This document shows, piece by piece, positions 41,788 through 54,100 of a stretch of 64,000 bases of DNA. The translations under genes and the position numbers were made by a program. Origin of the DNA: Haematococcus lacustris (taxonomy: Eukaryota > Chlorophyta > Chlorophyceae > Chlamydomonadales > Haematococcaceae); the NCBI GenBank assembly GCA_030144725.1, contig JASKMD010000024.1, positions 1,223,080 through 1,287,079 of the forward strand. Direction: 5' to 3'. Within the stretch, counting starts at the first letter, position 1; each line of letters starts with the position of its first letter. Below the pieces are notes generated by a model. That model saw nothing but the letters and a program-made list of their open reading frames with translations. It searched no databases and had not been told where the DNA came from.

Positions 41788-44514
41788 CCCACTGTCGTCA
41801 GAGCCACTGCTGCTGGTCTGTTGCAGACTGTTGCCCCCCTCAGCAGGGGCTGCTGGCTCAGAGGAGAAAGGGCTGGGTGGGAGGGGTAACAGAAACACAG
41901 GCTGGACTGGCTGTTCATGCTGGCGGGCAGGCTGCAGTACAGACAGTTCGTCAAACACAATGTCTTTGCTGCAGGTCTCTCTGCCGTTGACTTCTACTAG
42001 GTAAGCCTTGGAGCCAGGCTGGTAGCCAATGAATAGGCCCTCAACTGACTTGGACTGTAGCTTGCTGCGCTTGTGGTCAGGCACATGGAGCCATACCCTG
42101 CATCCGAACACTCTGAGTCCTGACAGGTCAGGTTTGACACCGTAAAAGGCTTCCCAGGGTGTGAGTGGCTGACCTGACACAGGTAGTAGACATCTGATGT
42201 AGTTGGCATACTTGACTGCATGAGCCCAAAAGCTGAGAGAGATATTAGCAGCATGGAGAATGCTGCGAGCCTTCTCAAAGATTGTCCTGTTTAGGCGCTC
42301 AGCTGCACCGTTCTGCTGGGGGCTGTATGGTGCTGAGTGTTGGTGCACGATGCCTTTGCTGCTGCAGTATTCTTTCATTCGGCTGTTGACATACTCTGTC
42401 CCATTGTCTGTGCGGATGGCTTTGCAGCGGAAGCCAGACTGAGTCTCCAGCTGTTCTATCACAGTTCTGACTACATCTGGGACTTGCGACTTGCTGCTGA
42501 TGGGCACACACACAGACAGCTTGGTGTGCTCGTCAAGGAAGGTGGCTACATAGAGGCTGCCATCCCTGGCCCTTGCATGCATGGGGCCACAGACATCCAT
42601 GTGGATCAGGCCAAGGGGTGCTGTCACTGGTGCTGCATTTGGGGGTGGGTCTGCAAAGGCGACATTCTTGTGTTGTTTGCCCTTGACACAGCCCACACAC
42701 ACGGTTGGATCAGAGGCAGCTGCCCGAAACTGTGAGGCTGTAACAGGGACACCTGACACCATTCCCTCTGACTGCATACGGGATAGAGCAGCATAGGAAG
42801 CATGGCACAGGCGCTGGTGCCACACCTTGGGGGAGTTGGATGTGGAGCTGTTGGCGGAGGGGGCAGCAGTGTTGGTCAGAAGCTCCAGCTTCACCCGGTT
42901 GTCTGGCTGTAGGGTAGACTGCTGGATGCCGTACAGCTTCTCAGGCTCAGAGTCCGTATCTGGGCCATCAGGCATGGGGACAGCAGCCAGGATGTAAGAG
43001 TTCCTGATCTTGTGAGCGTTTACCCTGAGCATGCTGCCAAAGCGGTTGCTGCTGATCTGGCACAGATCACCACGGAATAGAAAGCTGCTGCCGTCTTCTG
43101 TAGCTGCTGACACTGAAATGAAGTTCTCTTTGCTGTCAGGCACATACAAGGCATGACTGAGGAACCAGGAACCTCGCTTGGTGCTGAGAAACACACTGCC
43201 AGATCCGACTGCCCAGACCCTGTGGCCTGCTGCTGCCAGTTTCACAGGCCTGTGCTTGTCAGGCGCAAAGGGTGTGTAGTTGTAGAAGAACTGCAGATCT
43301 TTCAGGATGTGCTGGGATGCGCCTGAGTCAATGAAGAAGGGGCTGTATAGATCGCTGTTGAAGTTCAGTTTGGGCTGCACCATCTGCATGAGGGCATCAT
43401 CATCATCATCCTCATCATCATCATCAGCAGCAGTGGCAGTGAACAGGGAGGCACCCCTGCTTGGGCTCTGAGCTGCTGCCCTGCCAGGAGTCTGGGTCCT
43501 GCCTCTGCCGGGGCTGGATGGCCTGGCTGGGCTGGAGCTTCTGCCTGGGCTGGGCCTTCTACCAGGGCTGCTGGTCCTGGCAGGGTTGCTGAATAGAGTC
43601 TTCATGCGGTTGCGCTGATCCCTGTCAAAGATGAAGCACTCTGACATGATGTGACCTGGCTTGGCACAGTAGTTGCAGGTCAGGTGAGCGTGTGAGCTAA
43701 CATCCCTGGTGGACCTGTCAGGAGACTGTGCCCTGGACAGCTGCTCACGAGGCTGCTGAGGGGCCCTGCTCCTGCCCCTGCCCCCCTGGCCACCTGAACT
43801 GCCAGCCCCCCTGTGCTCAGAAGGGGAGGAGAACGACCAGAGTGTGGATGAGGAGGTGCTGAGCTGCTGCTGCATTTGCTTGCTGAGTAGGTCTGCCTCC
43901 TTCTGCAGCAGCACACGCTTGATGCGCTCAACTGTAAGGTCTGCGCTGGTTTGATCATAGCGCAGTCTCTCAACAGTGCCCTCATACTCAGGCGGCAGGG
44001 CTGCCAGAATGGCCAGCACCACTGTGGACTCAGAGGTTTCGCAGCTGCATGCTTCGAGCTCTGTTAGCAGCTGCTGCAAACGCGCATAGAAGCGCGAGAC
44101 TGACTCGCCGGGTTCCATGCGCAGGAGGCTGAGTTGCTGCTGAAGCTGAGACTGTCGCGCGACCGACGACTGAGTGAACTGGGATTCGAGGGTATCCCAG
44201 GAGTCTTGCGCTGAGTTCGCGTTCTTGACAGTGAAGATGTGGAGATTGGAGACGTGCCGCTGGATAAAGGCTTTGGCTTTCCGGTCCAGGGCTGTTTCTG
44301 CGCGAGAGCGAGCTAGCTCAGCATTGTAAGCAGCCTGCTCTTGCTGAGTGGCGTTGGCTGCTGGCGCAGTGGGTAAGGGGGTGACGCCGTCGGCGACGAC
44401 GGACCAGAGGCCTGCTTCGATCAGCAGGCCCTCAGTCCGAATGCTCCAGATCGGCCAGTTATCATCATCGAGAATAGTCGGCTGATTGCCAGAAAGCGAG
44501 GGATTAGTTGCCAT
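39568..44514 (-). CDS. copia Gag-Pol polyprotein
   Basis: 1648 codons from ATG at 44514 (MATNPSLSGNQ). In order: gag helical core (WSIRTEGLLIEAGLW ... RFYARLQQLLTELEA); CCHC knuckle CNYCAKPGHIMSEC (about residue 282); protease FIDSGASQHIL; integrase zinc region (HQRLCHASY ... CVGCVKGKQH) and core (HMDVCGPM, RTDNGTEYVN, PQQNGAAERLNRT); Ser/Ala/Pro-rich linker of about 250 residues; reverse transcriptase (LPTKWVLKVKRDAAGN, YVDDCLLC); RNase H (DADYAGDKDTARSTTGY, STAEAEYMAA). All catalytic motifs are present with no stops or shifts. Gag and Pol share one frame with no visible recoding signal, so the Gag excess would need another mechanism such as splicing or processing. Confidence 0.95.
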
Positions 44515-44587
44515 CGCTGGTCGACTCGGCTGTCAACCACACGAACCCTAGCCAGCAACTTACTGGCGTCTTAACACGCGTCAGCGC

Positions 44588-44601
44588 GTGGGCCCATAAC
44601 C
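44588..44601 (-). promoter_or_regulatory. Primer-binding site complementary to initiator tRNA anticodon region
   Basis: The plus strand reads GTGGGCCCATAACC, directly abutting the 5' LTR. This is the sequence of the initiator methionine tRNA anticodon stem-loop, so the element RNA is its complement. Drosophila copia is known to prime from such an internal half-tRNA site. Confidence 0.75.
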
Positions 44602-44861
44602 TGTTAAGATTGCACGGGCAGACGACGACACCAGTTCAGGGTTTTACACAGAACTGCCAGAACAAGCTGGCGCATAGCACGCGCCTACCTGTTAAGATTG
44701 CACGGGCAGACGACGACACCAGTTCAGGGTGCCGATCTATGCCTGGCAACTGCTCTATATCAAGCAGTCACACTCGTACACTCTTCGGCTAGGCCGCTGG
44801 CACATGCCCTACTATCCCGGTGCTCTAAATCAACTGCACCGGGAGGGCAAGCTTTCCAACA
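44602..44861 (-). repeat. 5' LTR of the copia element
   Basis: 260 bp, identical to the 3' LTR. The same internal 40-bp direct repeat is present. Confidence 0.95.
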
Positions 44862-45419
44862 ACAAGAAGAGGGGAGTGAAGGCTAAGTGTGCCAATGCTC
44901 TGAAAGCGAGTGAGGTTATGGCACAGCGCAGGGCTGCTGAGGCAGAAGCCAAGGCCCAGGCTGTTGCCGCTGAAGCTGAAGCCCAGTCACAGGCTGAGGC
45001 TGAGGCCCAGGCTGAGGCTGAGGCCCAGGCCGAGGCTGAGGCCCAGGCCGAGGCTGAGGCCCAGGCCCAGGCCGAGGCCGAGGCCCAGGCCCAGGCCGAG
45101 GCTGAGGCCCAGGCTGAGACCCAGGCTGATGCTGGTGCTTATGAGGCTGAGGCGCTGCAAACAGACCTGAAGCACAGGGAGCAGCAGCTTGCTGACAAGG
45201 AGCGCTTGCAACAACTGCAGCAACAACTCCAGGACCTCCTGCGGAGTGAGCTTCAACGCAAGGAGCAGCAACTTGCTGTGTTGGTGGTGAAGCAGCAGGC
45301 AGCAGTGCGACAGTGGGAGCAGCAATTAACAGGGCAACAACAGCAGCTGCAGCAACAGCTGAGGGAGCAACAACAGCAGCTAGATCAGCAGCAGGCGGAC
45401 CTGCACTTGAGGGAGCTGC

Positions 45420-45538
45420 AACATCTAGCCAATAGGTTTGGGGTGCCAGTGCATCTAGCCAAAAGGTTTGGGGTGCATCTAGCCAATAGGTTTGGGGTGC
45501 ATCTAGCCAATAGGTTTGGGGTGCATCTAGCCAATAGG
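45420..45538 (+). repeat. 24-bp in-frame coding repeat, five units
   Basis: The unit CATCTAGCCAATAGGTTTGG plus GGTG encodes HLANRFGV. The length is a multiple of three, so the frame is kept; compare the 22-bp array in copy A, which broke it. Confidence 0.85.
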
Positions 45539-45544
45539 CAAGCA

Positions 45545-46820
45545 GGTCACCCCCGCCATTGGCCCCGCAATTCACTTTTTGGCACCGTCTTTGATCCGCT
45601 GCATGTAATTCTTCCACCGTTGGGCTCTACATCTCACAACGGTGTCGCTAGCAGGTTAGGCCCTCTTTTGTCGATTGTACTGCATTGTCTTCGATTGTCT
45701 GATTAGCTTCGCAATGTCATTCTCCATCTGTATATATGCGTGTCGCAACAGGAGAGATGAATTGGTGGCCGGAGGCATTTCCGTGCCGAGCAGCCTATGC
45801 TGCCGTCGGACTCGCAACTCGCGATTACTTCCCAGGCAAGCACGGGGTGTTGTTTCTTAGTGCGTATTGCTTACGATGCTAAAACATGCAACCAAATTTG
45901 CTGACCTGCACAGGTGCTTGGCCGTTTTGAGGATCAACACCAAACCCACACCAGCCCAAGGGTCTCCCAGGCAGCAGTGCAGCAAGGCAATCAGCCCTTG
46001 AAAACAGTGAGCAAGAGGTGAGTAAGGTTGTATTATACCTCACCTTGTCTAGGTCAGTTTGATGCTCACTCGCACACTTCCGCAACGCATGACAGGCATG
46101 AACAGCTGAGGGTAGCACACAACAGTCATGAGCCTTAGTTTTGTAATATTTCTACTTATTTCCAACCATGTTTTGTGGTGTGTGCCCCAAGCGACCTTGT
46201 CTTTCTGATTGTGTGTGCAGGATACCTGTAAATCACCCCCATCTCCATCACTGAGCAAGGCAGCAGCGGCGTAGAGCAGCAACCAATAAGGAGGTAGCAC
46301 CAACAAGGAGGTACCACCAATTCTGAGTCTACTGCCCACCTACTTCCCCCCCTCCCCTCCCCCCCCACCCCACGACACACGCTGGAGCTTGGAGCGGGCA
46401 GCCTGGAGCGCGCAGCCTGGAGCTTGACGTTGTTGTTGTGTTGTGTGTTGTTGTGTTGTGTCACCTTGTTGTTAGGATTACCCCCCCCCCCCCTCCCCCC
46501 TTAAGTCTAGCCCAGCCCAGCCCAGCCCAGCCCAGCCCAGCCCAGCCCAGCCCAGCCCAGCCCAGCCCAGCCCAGCCCAGCCCAGCCCAGCCCAGCCTAG
46601 CCTAGCCCACCCCAGACCAGACGTATGATGTGCGTGAGTCTTTTATGAGCGGAAGGCACAGGTCAGGTTTGGGCGGGCGCCGATCTGAGCTAGTGTTTTG
46701 CGGACGGTGGGTGCCGCATACACCTGTTACACCTGACTGCGTCAAAACTTTGTCGCGAGCTTCACGGAGATTCGCGCCCCAGACCGTCTCACATTTGCGG
46801 GGCCAATGGCGGGGGTGACC
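45545..46820. mobile_element. Unclassified TIR element, copy C (1.28 kb, non-autonomous)
   Basis: The ends GGTCACCCCCGCCATTGGC plus CCCGCAA are inverted and identical for about 26 bases; AGCA flanks both sides. The interior has no match to A or B and no convincing frame; it holds a CCCAG repeat and pyrimidine tracts. It is a deletion or replacement derivative that kept the ends, inserted into its own relative. Confidence 0.75.
46506..46600 (+). repeat. CCCAG pentanucleotide microsatellite, about 18 units
   Basis: Perfect head-to-tail CCCAG units, preceded by a C-run and flanked by CCTAG variants. Confidence 0.95.
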
Positions 46821-47756
46821 AGCAGCTGTATGCAGTATGCCTGAGGCTGATGTGGAACGCATGCATAATGATGTGAAGGGGTGTAGGGCGATGCACCGCA
46901 TGGTGTTTACACCTGACGGGGACCAGCCTCAATGGGCCATGGCTGGATGTGCATGCAGCACGTGCATGAGTGTGCCATGCCTGCCGTGCATAAAGCCTGA
47001 CACCACCACCCCACTTGAGCCCATGCCCATGTTTCAAGACACTGTGAAGGAGGTGAGGGAAGACGAAGAGTGTTATGCATTGTTGATGTTGTATCATTCC
47101 GATTTGCTGCATGATGAGGTGTGCTTTGGCAAACTGACCAACAAACACTGTGAACGATATCGCATGCACATGGGGTGGAAGAGGCAAGAGGGACGTCGGG
47201 AATTGCGTCGTTGGGTGCTGAGAGAGCTGCAAAGTGAGCAGCTGGAGGCTGAATATGAGGCGATCAATTGTTGTGGCTGGGTGTAAGGTTCACGGGGGTC
47301 TATTTCGGAGCAGCATCAAGGGCCCAAACGTGAACATAACACGTTTCTGTCTCATAGACACATTAATATCCCACACAAGGAAACGCACACAACTGGCAGC
47401 GCATCATTTGACGACCTGGTTGGAAAGTTAGGTGGACTGCAAGAAGGCCCACATTACTAAAAGAATGACATGGAGTCACGTGACACTAAAAAACTGAGCG
47501 CGTCCATGCAGCGGAGCCACCGAGCGCGATAGCTGTTCTCTGATCACAACCCCACTAAGTAGGCTATTCCCGGCACAACGCGACCCAATCTCTCAGCACC
47601 CCCGCCCGCCCCGGCATTGGTGCACATCAGCCCGAGCAGCCCGCTAGCTTCGCGTTGATGAGCTACACCGCCTTGCGCAAGAATCGCTGTAAAATTCTTA
47701 AAGACCGGTAAGATGTTATCAGGGGTGCAGCCAATGGCGGGGGTGACCAGTGGAAC

Positions 47757-47905
47757 TCTCAGCAGGGCAGATGGAAAACTGGCTGCTCGCTCCAGCATGG
47801 AGCTAGCAGCGTGACCAGCCAGTCTGAGGCCTGACGCGGTGCTCTTTGATGGCCCCATGCCACCTTGCACAGCCCTCAGGCCTAATGCAATGTTCCTGCA
47901 ATGTT
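47757..47905 (+). pseudogene. Degenerate Fanzor-like fragment
   Basis: The words match the segment PPAGQV..RLLRPAWS..RDQPVRGL of the other copies: CAGGGCAGATGGAAAACTGG, CTCCAGCATGGAGC, GCGTGACCAGCCAGTCTGAG. There are in-frame stops. It abuts copy B, so B probably inserted into a Fanzor-like copy. Confidence 0.45.
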
Positions 47906-48143
47906 GCTGCCCTGCTGCAAGCAGCGGCCTGCTACACCCAGTCTAGCGTCACACCTACACCCCATGTTGTTGCCTGCCTGGCATTTCTGTCAGCCTGTAG
48001 ACCTCATTGTGTAATGGATAAGTGATATGTGTAATGGATCTCACTTCCGCCTCATTCCGCTTGCCGCCACTCCGGTTGGATGGCGACCTGATGCACCACC
48101 CAGCACGGCCACTCCTCTCCGATGGTGTTGCTCAGTCCATGTG

Positions 48144-51100
48144 ATGTCCCCGAAAAGGAACTGCAAGCGCCCCGTCTCCCCAGCACCCTCCGCAGCCGGT
48201 AAGCCGCAGAGCTTGAGGAAAGGCCCCGAAGCTAACTGACGACGCGGCGCAGTGTGCCCCACGCGACATTGCGACCTTGTGCATCAAGTCCTGCCGTGCG
48301 TGTGCTGTGCTTTCCCGTGTCTGCAGGCGCCAGTGGCAGTGGGCAGCAAGTCCAGGGGCAGGGGCAGGGGCAGGCTGCCAAGGTAGTGATTGCCGAGAGG
48401 CGCCAGGTCATCAAGGCTGGCCTGCGTGGCCTTGTGAAGGCAGCCCTGCCTGATCTCAGCCCCGCACAAGCCGACGCCATTGTGGCTGAGATTAACAAGC
48501 GCATGACCATGGGCAGCAAGCAGTGTGTCCTGGCAGCAGTCCTGTGCCTGTCAGTGTTGCTTTCCTCTTTCCTAGGCCAGCCCAGTCCAGCCCAGCCCAC
48601 CCAAGACTTCCCAGCAGCAGGTCCAGCCCCAGGCCCCCCTCCCCCACCTGACCCAGCCTGCCCTCCCTATGCCCACCCCCGCGTTGCCACACGCACCTCC
48701 CCTCGCACAGCAGCAGCCCCAGCCCAGCTGCCCCCCCCAGTGCAGCTTGACATTTGGGACCCACAGCTGCTGGCACAAATCAAGAATGCCATGCAGCTGC
48801 TCACCAAGGCCAGCGTTCTTGAGCACCTGATGCGTGGCCCCCACCACCCCGGCATCAGGCTGCTGCCCGGTGAGGTGGCGGTGTTTGAGCAGCCCAGCAG
48901 CGCTTGGCCGGTGGCAATGCTCCAGCAGCTGGATGAGGTGCACCTGACAGGGGATGGCAACTCTCTCAACGCCAACGCCACCACCATCATCACCAGCATC
49001 CAGGAGTTCTACCGGCACCCGGGGCGGTTCATCAACAAGTGGGGCAAGGCGATGGGGGTGGTGGGGTGTGGGTTCAGCCGGGAGGTGAAGAAGCGCTTCC
49101 CCCAGCTAGTGCTAGGCCGCCTAGACTATAGCCAACCGAACCCAAAGCACCGGTGGCGCTTGCCGGCCAACAGCGTACTGCGGCAGCCTTGGTGGAAGGA
49201 AGAGGTAGTCATGCACAGGAGGCTGCTGGGCCTGCCGGCCTCGTGGCGGGAGGGACAGGACTCCATAGGGAAGGGGGGGGCAGGCAGGCCGCCTATCGAG
49301 TTTAGGGTGCGCTATGTCTTGTTCGTGAACCGCAGCCTAGAGGGCTGTCAGACAGCCCCCCACGCCAAACCCCGCACCTGCCCGCGCCCCTTCACCATGC
49401 TCCCCATGGTGGGGGTGCGGGCCAGGCATTTCGTCATTGATGACAGAGTGCTGCATGGGGTGCTGACTGACCTGGGCATGACCAACCTCACAAGGGCCCA
49501 GCTTCAGGCAGACAGCCTGCCCCATTGGCAGAAGTTCATCCAGTACAGCCAGCTGCAAAACAGCGGGTGGGACTTTGCGCGCAGGGTAGAGGCAGTGGGA
49601 GTGGGAGCTGACTAAGGGGCAGCTGAAGCATGACAGCGGGCTTACCAAAGCCAAGCAGGACACAGCCCGCTGGTCATCTGCCATCCAGCCACAGCTGTTG
49701 CAGCTGGCAGCTGCCACCCCAGCTGGCACAACCATGGACAGCCTCCAGGCCCACATCCTGGCCCTAAAGGTCTCCTGGGACGCAGTGTGGGAGGAGTACC
49801 TCAAGCCACGCTGGCGCCGGCAACGTTTGGGGCTGCACCATGCCCAGGATCGTGTCATTGAGGCCTTCTGCAAGAAGGTATGACTTGACTGACCTGACCT
49901 GACCTGACCTGACCTGACCTGACCTGACCTGACCTGACCTGACCTGACCTGACCTGACCTGACCTGACCTGACCTGACCTGACCTGACCTGACCTGACCT
50001 GACCTGACCTGACCTGACCTGACCTGACCTGACCTGACCTGACCTGACCTGACCTGACCTGACCTGACCTGACCTGACCTGACCTGACCTGACCTGACCT
50101 GACCTGACCTGACCTGACCTGACCTGACCTGACCTGACCTGACCTGACCTGACCTGACCTGACCTGACCTGACCTGACCTGACCTGACCTGACCTGACCT
50201 GACCTGACCTGACCTGACCTGACCTGACCTGACCTGACCTGACCTGACCTGACCTGACCTGACCTGACCTGACCTGACCTGACCTGACCTGACCTGACCT
50301 GACCTGACCTGACCTGACCTGACCTGACCTGACCTGACCTGACCTGACCTGACCTGACCTGACCTGACCTGACCTGACCTGACCTGACCTGACCTGACCT
50401 GACCTGACCTGACCTGACCTGACCTGACCTGACCTGACCTGACCTGACCTGACCTGACCTGACCTGACCTGACCTGACCTGACCTGACCTGACCTGACCT
50501 GACCTGACCTGACCTGACCTGACCTGACCTGACCTGACCTGACCTGACCTGACCTGACCTGACCTGACCTGACCTGACCTGACCTGACCTGACCTGACCT
50601 GACCTGACCTGACCTGACCTTATACCTGACCTTACCTGACCTTATACCTGACCTGACCTTATACCTGACCTGACCTGACCTTATACCTGACCTGACCTTT
50701 GACCTGACCTGACCTTTGACCTGACCTGACCTGACCTGACCTGACCTGACCTGACCTGACCTGACCTGACCTGACCTGACCTGACCTGACCTGACCTGAC
50801 CTGACCTGACCTGACCTGACCTGACCTGACCTGACCTGACCTGACCTGACCTGACCTGACCTGACCTGACCTGACCTGACCTGACCTGACCTGACCTGAC
50901 CTGACCTGACCTGACCTGACCTGACCTGACCTGACCTGACCTGACCTGACCTGACCTGACCTGACCTGACCTGACCTGACCTGACCTGACCTGACCTGAC
51001 CTGACCTGACCTGACCTGACCTGACCTGACCTGACCTGACCTGACCTGACCTGACCTGACCTGACCTGACCTGACCTGACCTGACCTGACCTGACCTGAC

Positions 51101-54100
51101 CTGACCTGACCTGACCTGACCTGACCTGACCTGACCTGACCTGACCTGACCTGACCTGACCTGACCTGACCTGACCTGACCTGACCTGACCTGACCTGAC
51201 CTGACCTGACCTGACCTGACCTGACCTGACCTGACCTGACCTGACCTGACCTGACCTGACCTGACCTGACCTGACCTGACCTGACCTGACCTGACCTGAC
51301 CTGACCTGACCTGACCTGACCTGACCTGACCTGACCTGACCTGACCTGACCTGACCTGACCTGACCTGACCTGACCTGACCTGACCTGACCTGACCTGAC
51401 CTGACCTGACCTGACCTGACCTGACCTGACCTGACCTGACCTGACCTGACCTGACCTGACCTGACCTGACCTGACCTGACCTGACCTGACCTGACCTGAC
51501 CTGACCTGACCTGACCTGACCTGACCTGACCTGACCTGACCTGACCTGACCTGACCTGACCTGACCTGACCTGACCTGACCTGACCTGACCTGACCTGAC
51601 CTGACCTGACCTGACCTGACCTGACCTGACCTGACCTGACCTGACCTGACCTGACCTGACCTGACCTGACCTGACCTGACCTGACCTGACCTGACCTGAC
51701 CTGACCTGACCTGACCTGACCTGACCTGACCTGACCTGACCTGACCTGACCTGACCTGACCTGACCTGACCTGACCTGACCTGACCTGACCTGACCTGAC
51801 CTGACCTGACCTGACCTGACCTGACCTGACCTGACCTGACCTGACCTGACCTGACCTGACCTGACCTGACCTGACCTGACCTGACCTGACCTGACCTGAC
51901 CTGACCTGACCTGACCTGACCTGACCTGACCTGACCTGACCTGACCTGACCTGACCTGACCTGACCTGACCTGACCTGACCTGACCTGACCTGACCTGAC
52001 CTGACCTGACCTGACCTGACCTGACCTGACCTGACCTGACCTGACCTGACCTGACCTGACCTGACCTGACCTGACCTGACCTGACCTGACCTGACCTGAC
52101 CTGACCTGACCTGACCTGACCTGACCTGACCTGACCTGACCTGACCTGACCTGACCTGACCTGACCTGACCTGACCTGACCTGACCTGACCTGACCTGAC
52201 CTGACCTGACCTGACCTGACCTGACCTGACCTGACCTGACCTGACCTGACCTGACCTGACCTGACCTGACCTGACCTGACCTGACCTGACCTGACCTGAC
52301 CTGACCTGACCTGACCTGACCTGACCTGACCTGACCTGACCTGACCTGACCTGACCTGACCTGACCTGACCTGACCTGACCTGACCTGACCTGACCTGAC
52401 CTGACCTGACCTGACCTGACCTGACCTGACCTGACCTGACCTGACCTGACCTGACCTGACCTGACCTGACCTGACCTGACCTGACCTGACCTGACCTGAC
52501 CTGACCTGACCTGACCTGACCTGACCTGACCTGACCTGACCTGACCTGACCTGACCTGACCTGACCTGACCTGACCTGACCTGACCTGACCTGACCTGAC
52601 CTGACCTGACCTGACCTGACCTGACCTGACCTGACCTGACCTGACCTGACCTGACCTGACCTGACCTGACCTGACCTGACCTGACCTGACCTGACCTGAC
52701 CTGACCTGACCTGACCTGACCTGACCTGACCTGACCTGACCTGACCTGACCTGACCTGACCTGACCTGACCTGACCTGACCTGACCTGACCTGACCTGAC
52801 CTGACCTGACCTGACCTGACCTGACCTGACCTGACCTGACCTGACCTGACCTGACCTGACCTGACCTGACCTGACCTGACCTGACCTGACCTGACCTGAC
52901 CTGACCTGACCTGACCTGACCTGACCTGACCTGACCTGACCTGACCTGACCTGACCTGACCTGACCTGACCTGACCTGACCTGACCTGACCTGACCTGAC
53001 CTGACCTGACCTGACCTGACCTGACCTGACCTGACCTGACCTGACCTGACCTGACCTGACCTGACCTGACCTGACCTGACCTGACCTGACCTGACCTGAC
53101 CTGACCTGACCTGACCTGACCTGACCTGACCTGACCTGACCTGACCTGACCTGACCTGACCTGACCTGACCTGACCTGACCTGACCTGACCTGACCTGAC
53201 CTGACCTGACCTGACCTGACCTGACCTGACCTGACCTGACCTGACCTGACCTGACCTGACCTGACCTGACCTGACCTGACCTGACCTGACCTGACCTGAC
53301 CTGACCTGACCTGACCTGACCTGACCTGACCTGACCTGACCTGACCTGACCTGACCTGACCTGACCTGACCTGACCTGACCTGACCTGACCTGACCTGAC
53401 CTGACCTGACCTGACCTGACCTGACCTGACCTGACCTGACCTGACCTGACCTGACCTGACCTGACCTGACCTGACCTGACCTGACCTGACCTGACCTGAC
53501 CTGACCTGACCTGACCTGACCTGACCTGACCTGACCTGACCTGACCTGACCTGACCTGACCTGACCTGACCTGACCTGACCTGACCTGACCTGACCTGAC
53601 CTGACCTGACCTGACCTGACCTGACCTGACCTGACCTGACCTGACCTGACCTGACCTGACCTGACCTGACCTGACCTGACCTGACCTGACCTGACCTGAC
53701 CTGACCTGACCTGACCTGACCTGACCTGACCTGACCTGACCTGACCTGACCTGACCTGACCTGACCTGACCTGACCTGACCTGACCTGACCTGACCTGAC
53801 CTGACCTGACCTGACCTGACCTGACCTGACCTGACCTGACCTGACCTGACCTGACCTGACCTGACCTGACCTGACCTGACCTGACCTGACCTGACCTGAC
53901 CTGACCTGACCTGACCTGACCTGACCTGACCTGACCTGACCTGACCTGACCTGACCTGACCTGACCTGACCTGACCTGACCTGACCTGACCTGACCTGAC
54001 CTGACCTGACCTGAGACCTGACCTGACCTGAGACCTGACCTGACCTGAGACCTGACCTGACCTGAGACCTGACCTGACCTGAGACCTGACCTGACCTGAG

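Larger units (their letters stand above)
39101..44861 (-). mobile_element. Complete, young Ty1/copia LTR retrotransposon
   Basis: Two 260-bp LTRs (39101-39360 and 44602-44861) appear identical base for base. ACAAG flanks both ends (39096-39100, 44862-44866). A single intact 1648-codon Gag-Pol frame lies between, with integrase before reverse transcriptase as in Ty1/copia. Identical LTRs plus an intact frame mean a very recent insertion, probably still competent. It inserted after the fourth codon of the copy B gene. Confidence 0.96.
39089..47286 (+). pseudogene. Element-encoded coiled-coil protein, copy B, split by two transposons
   Basis: The pieces are 39089-39100 (ATG and three codons), 44867-45544 and 46825-47286. 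Subtracting the copia element with one ACAAG and element C with one AGCA leaves a single frame of about 383 codons with an ATG and no stops. The first half is a coiled coil rich in AEAEAQ and EQQ repeats with five HLANRFGV repeats. The second half has a Cys cluster (GCACSTCMSVPCLPC) then PMFQDTVKEV, DEECYALLM, LLHDEVCFGKLTN and a basic GRRELRR segment. The second half is conserved between A and B, suggesting selection before the break. No match to a transposase family that I can name. Confidence 0.7.
38592..47748 (+). mobile_element. Unclassified TIR element, copy B, with two nested insertions
   Basis: The left end is GGTCACCCCCGCCATTGGC then TGCACCCC and the right end is the exact inverse. 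The interior aligns with copy A reversed: 38592-39100 with 27169-26540, the coiled-coil gene, and 47287-47748 with 25100-24507. A copia element (39101-44861) and family member C (45545-46820) interrupt it. Without them and their duplications it is about 2.1 kb. No target duplication is evident (CTAT at left, AGTG at right), unlike A and C, so one flank may have changed. Confidence 0.7.

Noticed and set aside
46506..46600. Coding Pro/Ser/Ala repeat from the CCCAG array
   Set aside because: Open frames there are a consequence of the pentanucleotide; it sits inside non-autonomous element C without a gene.
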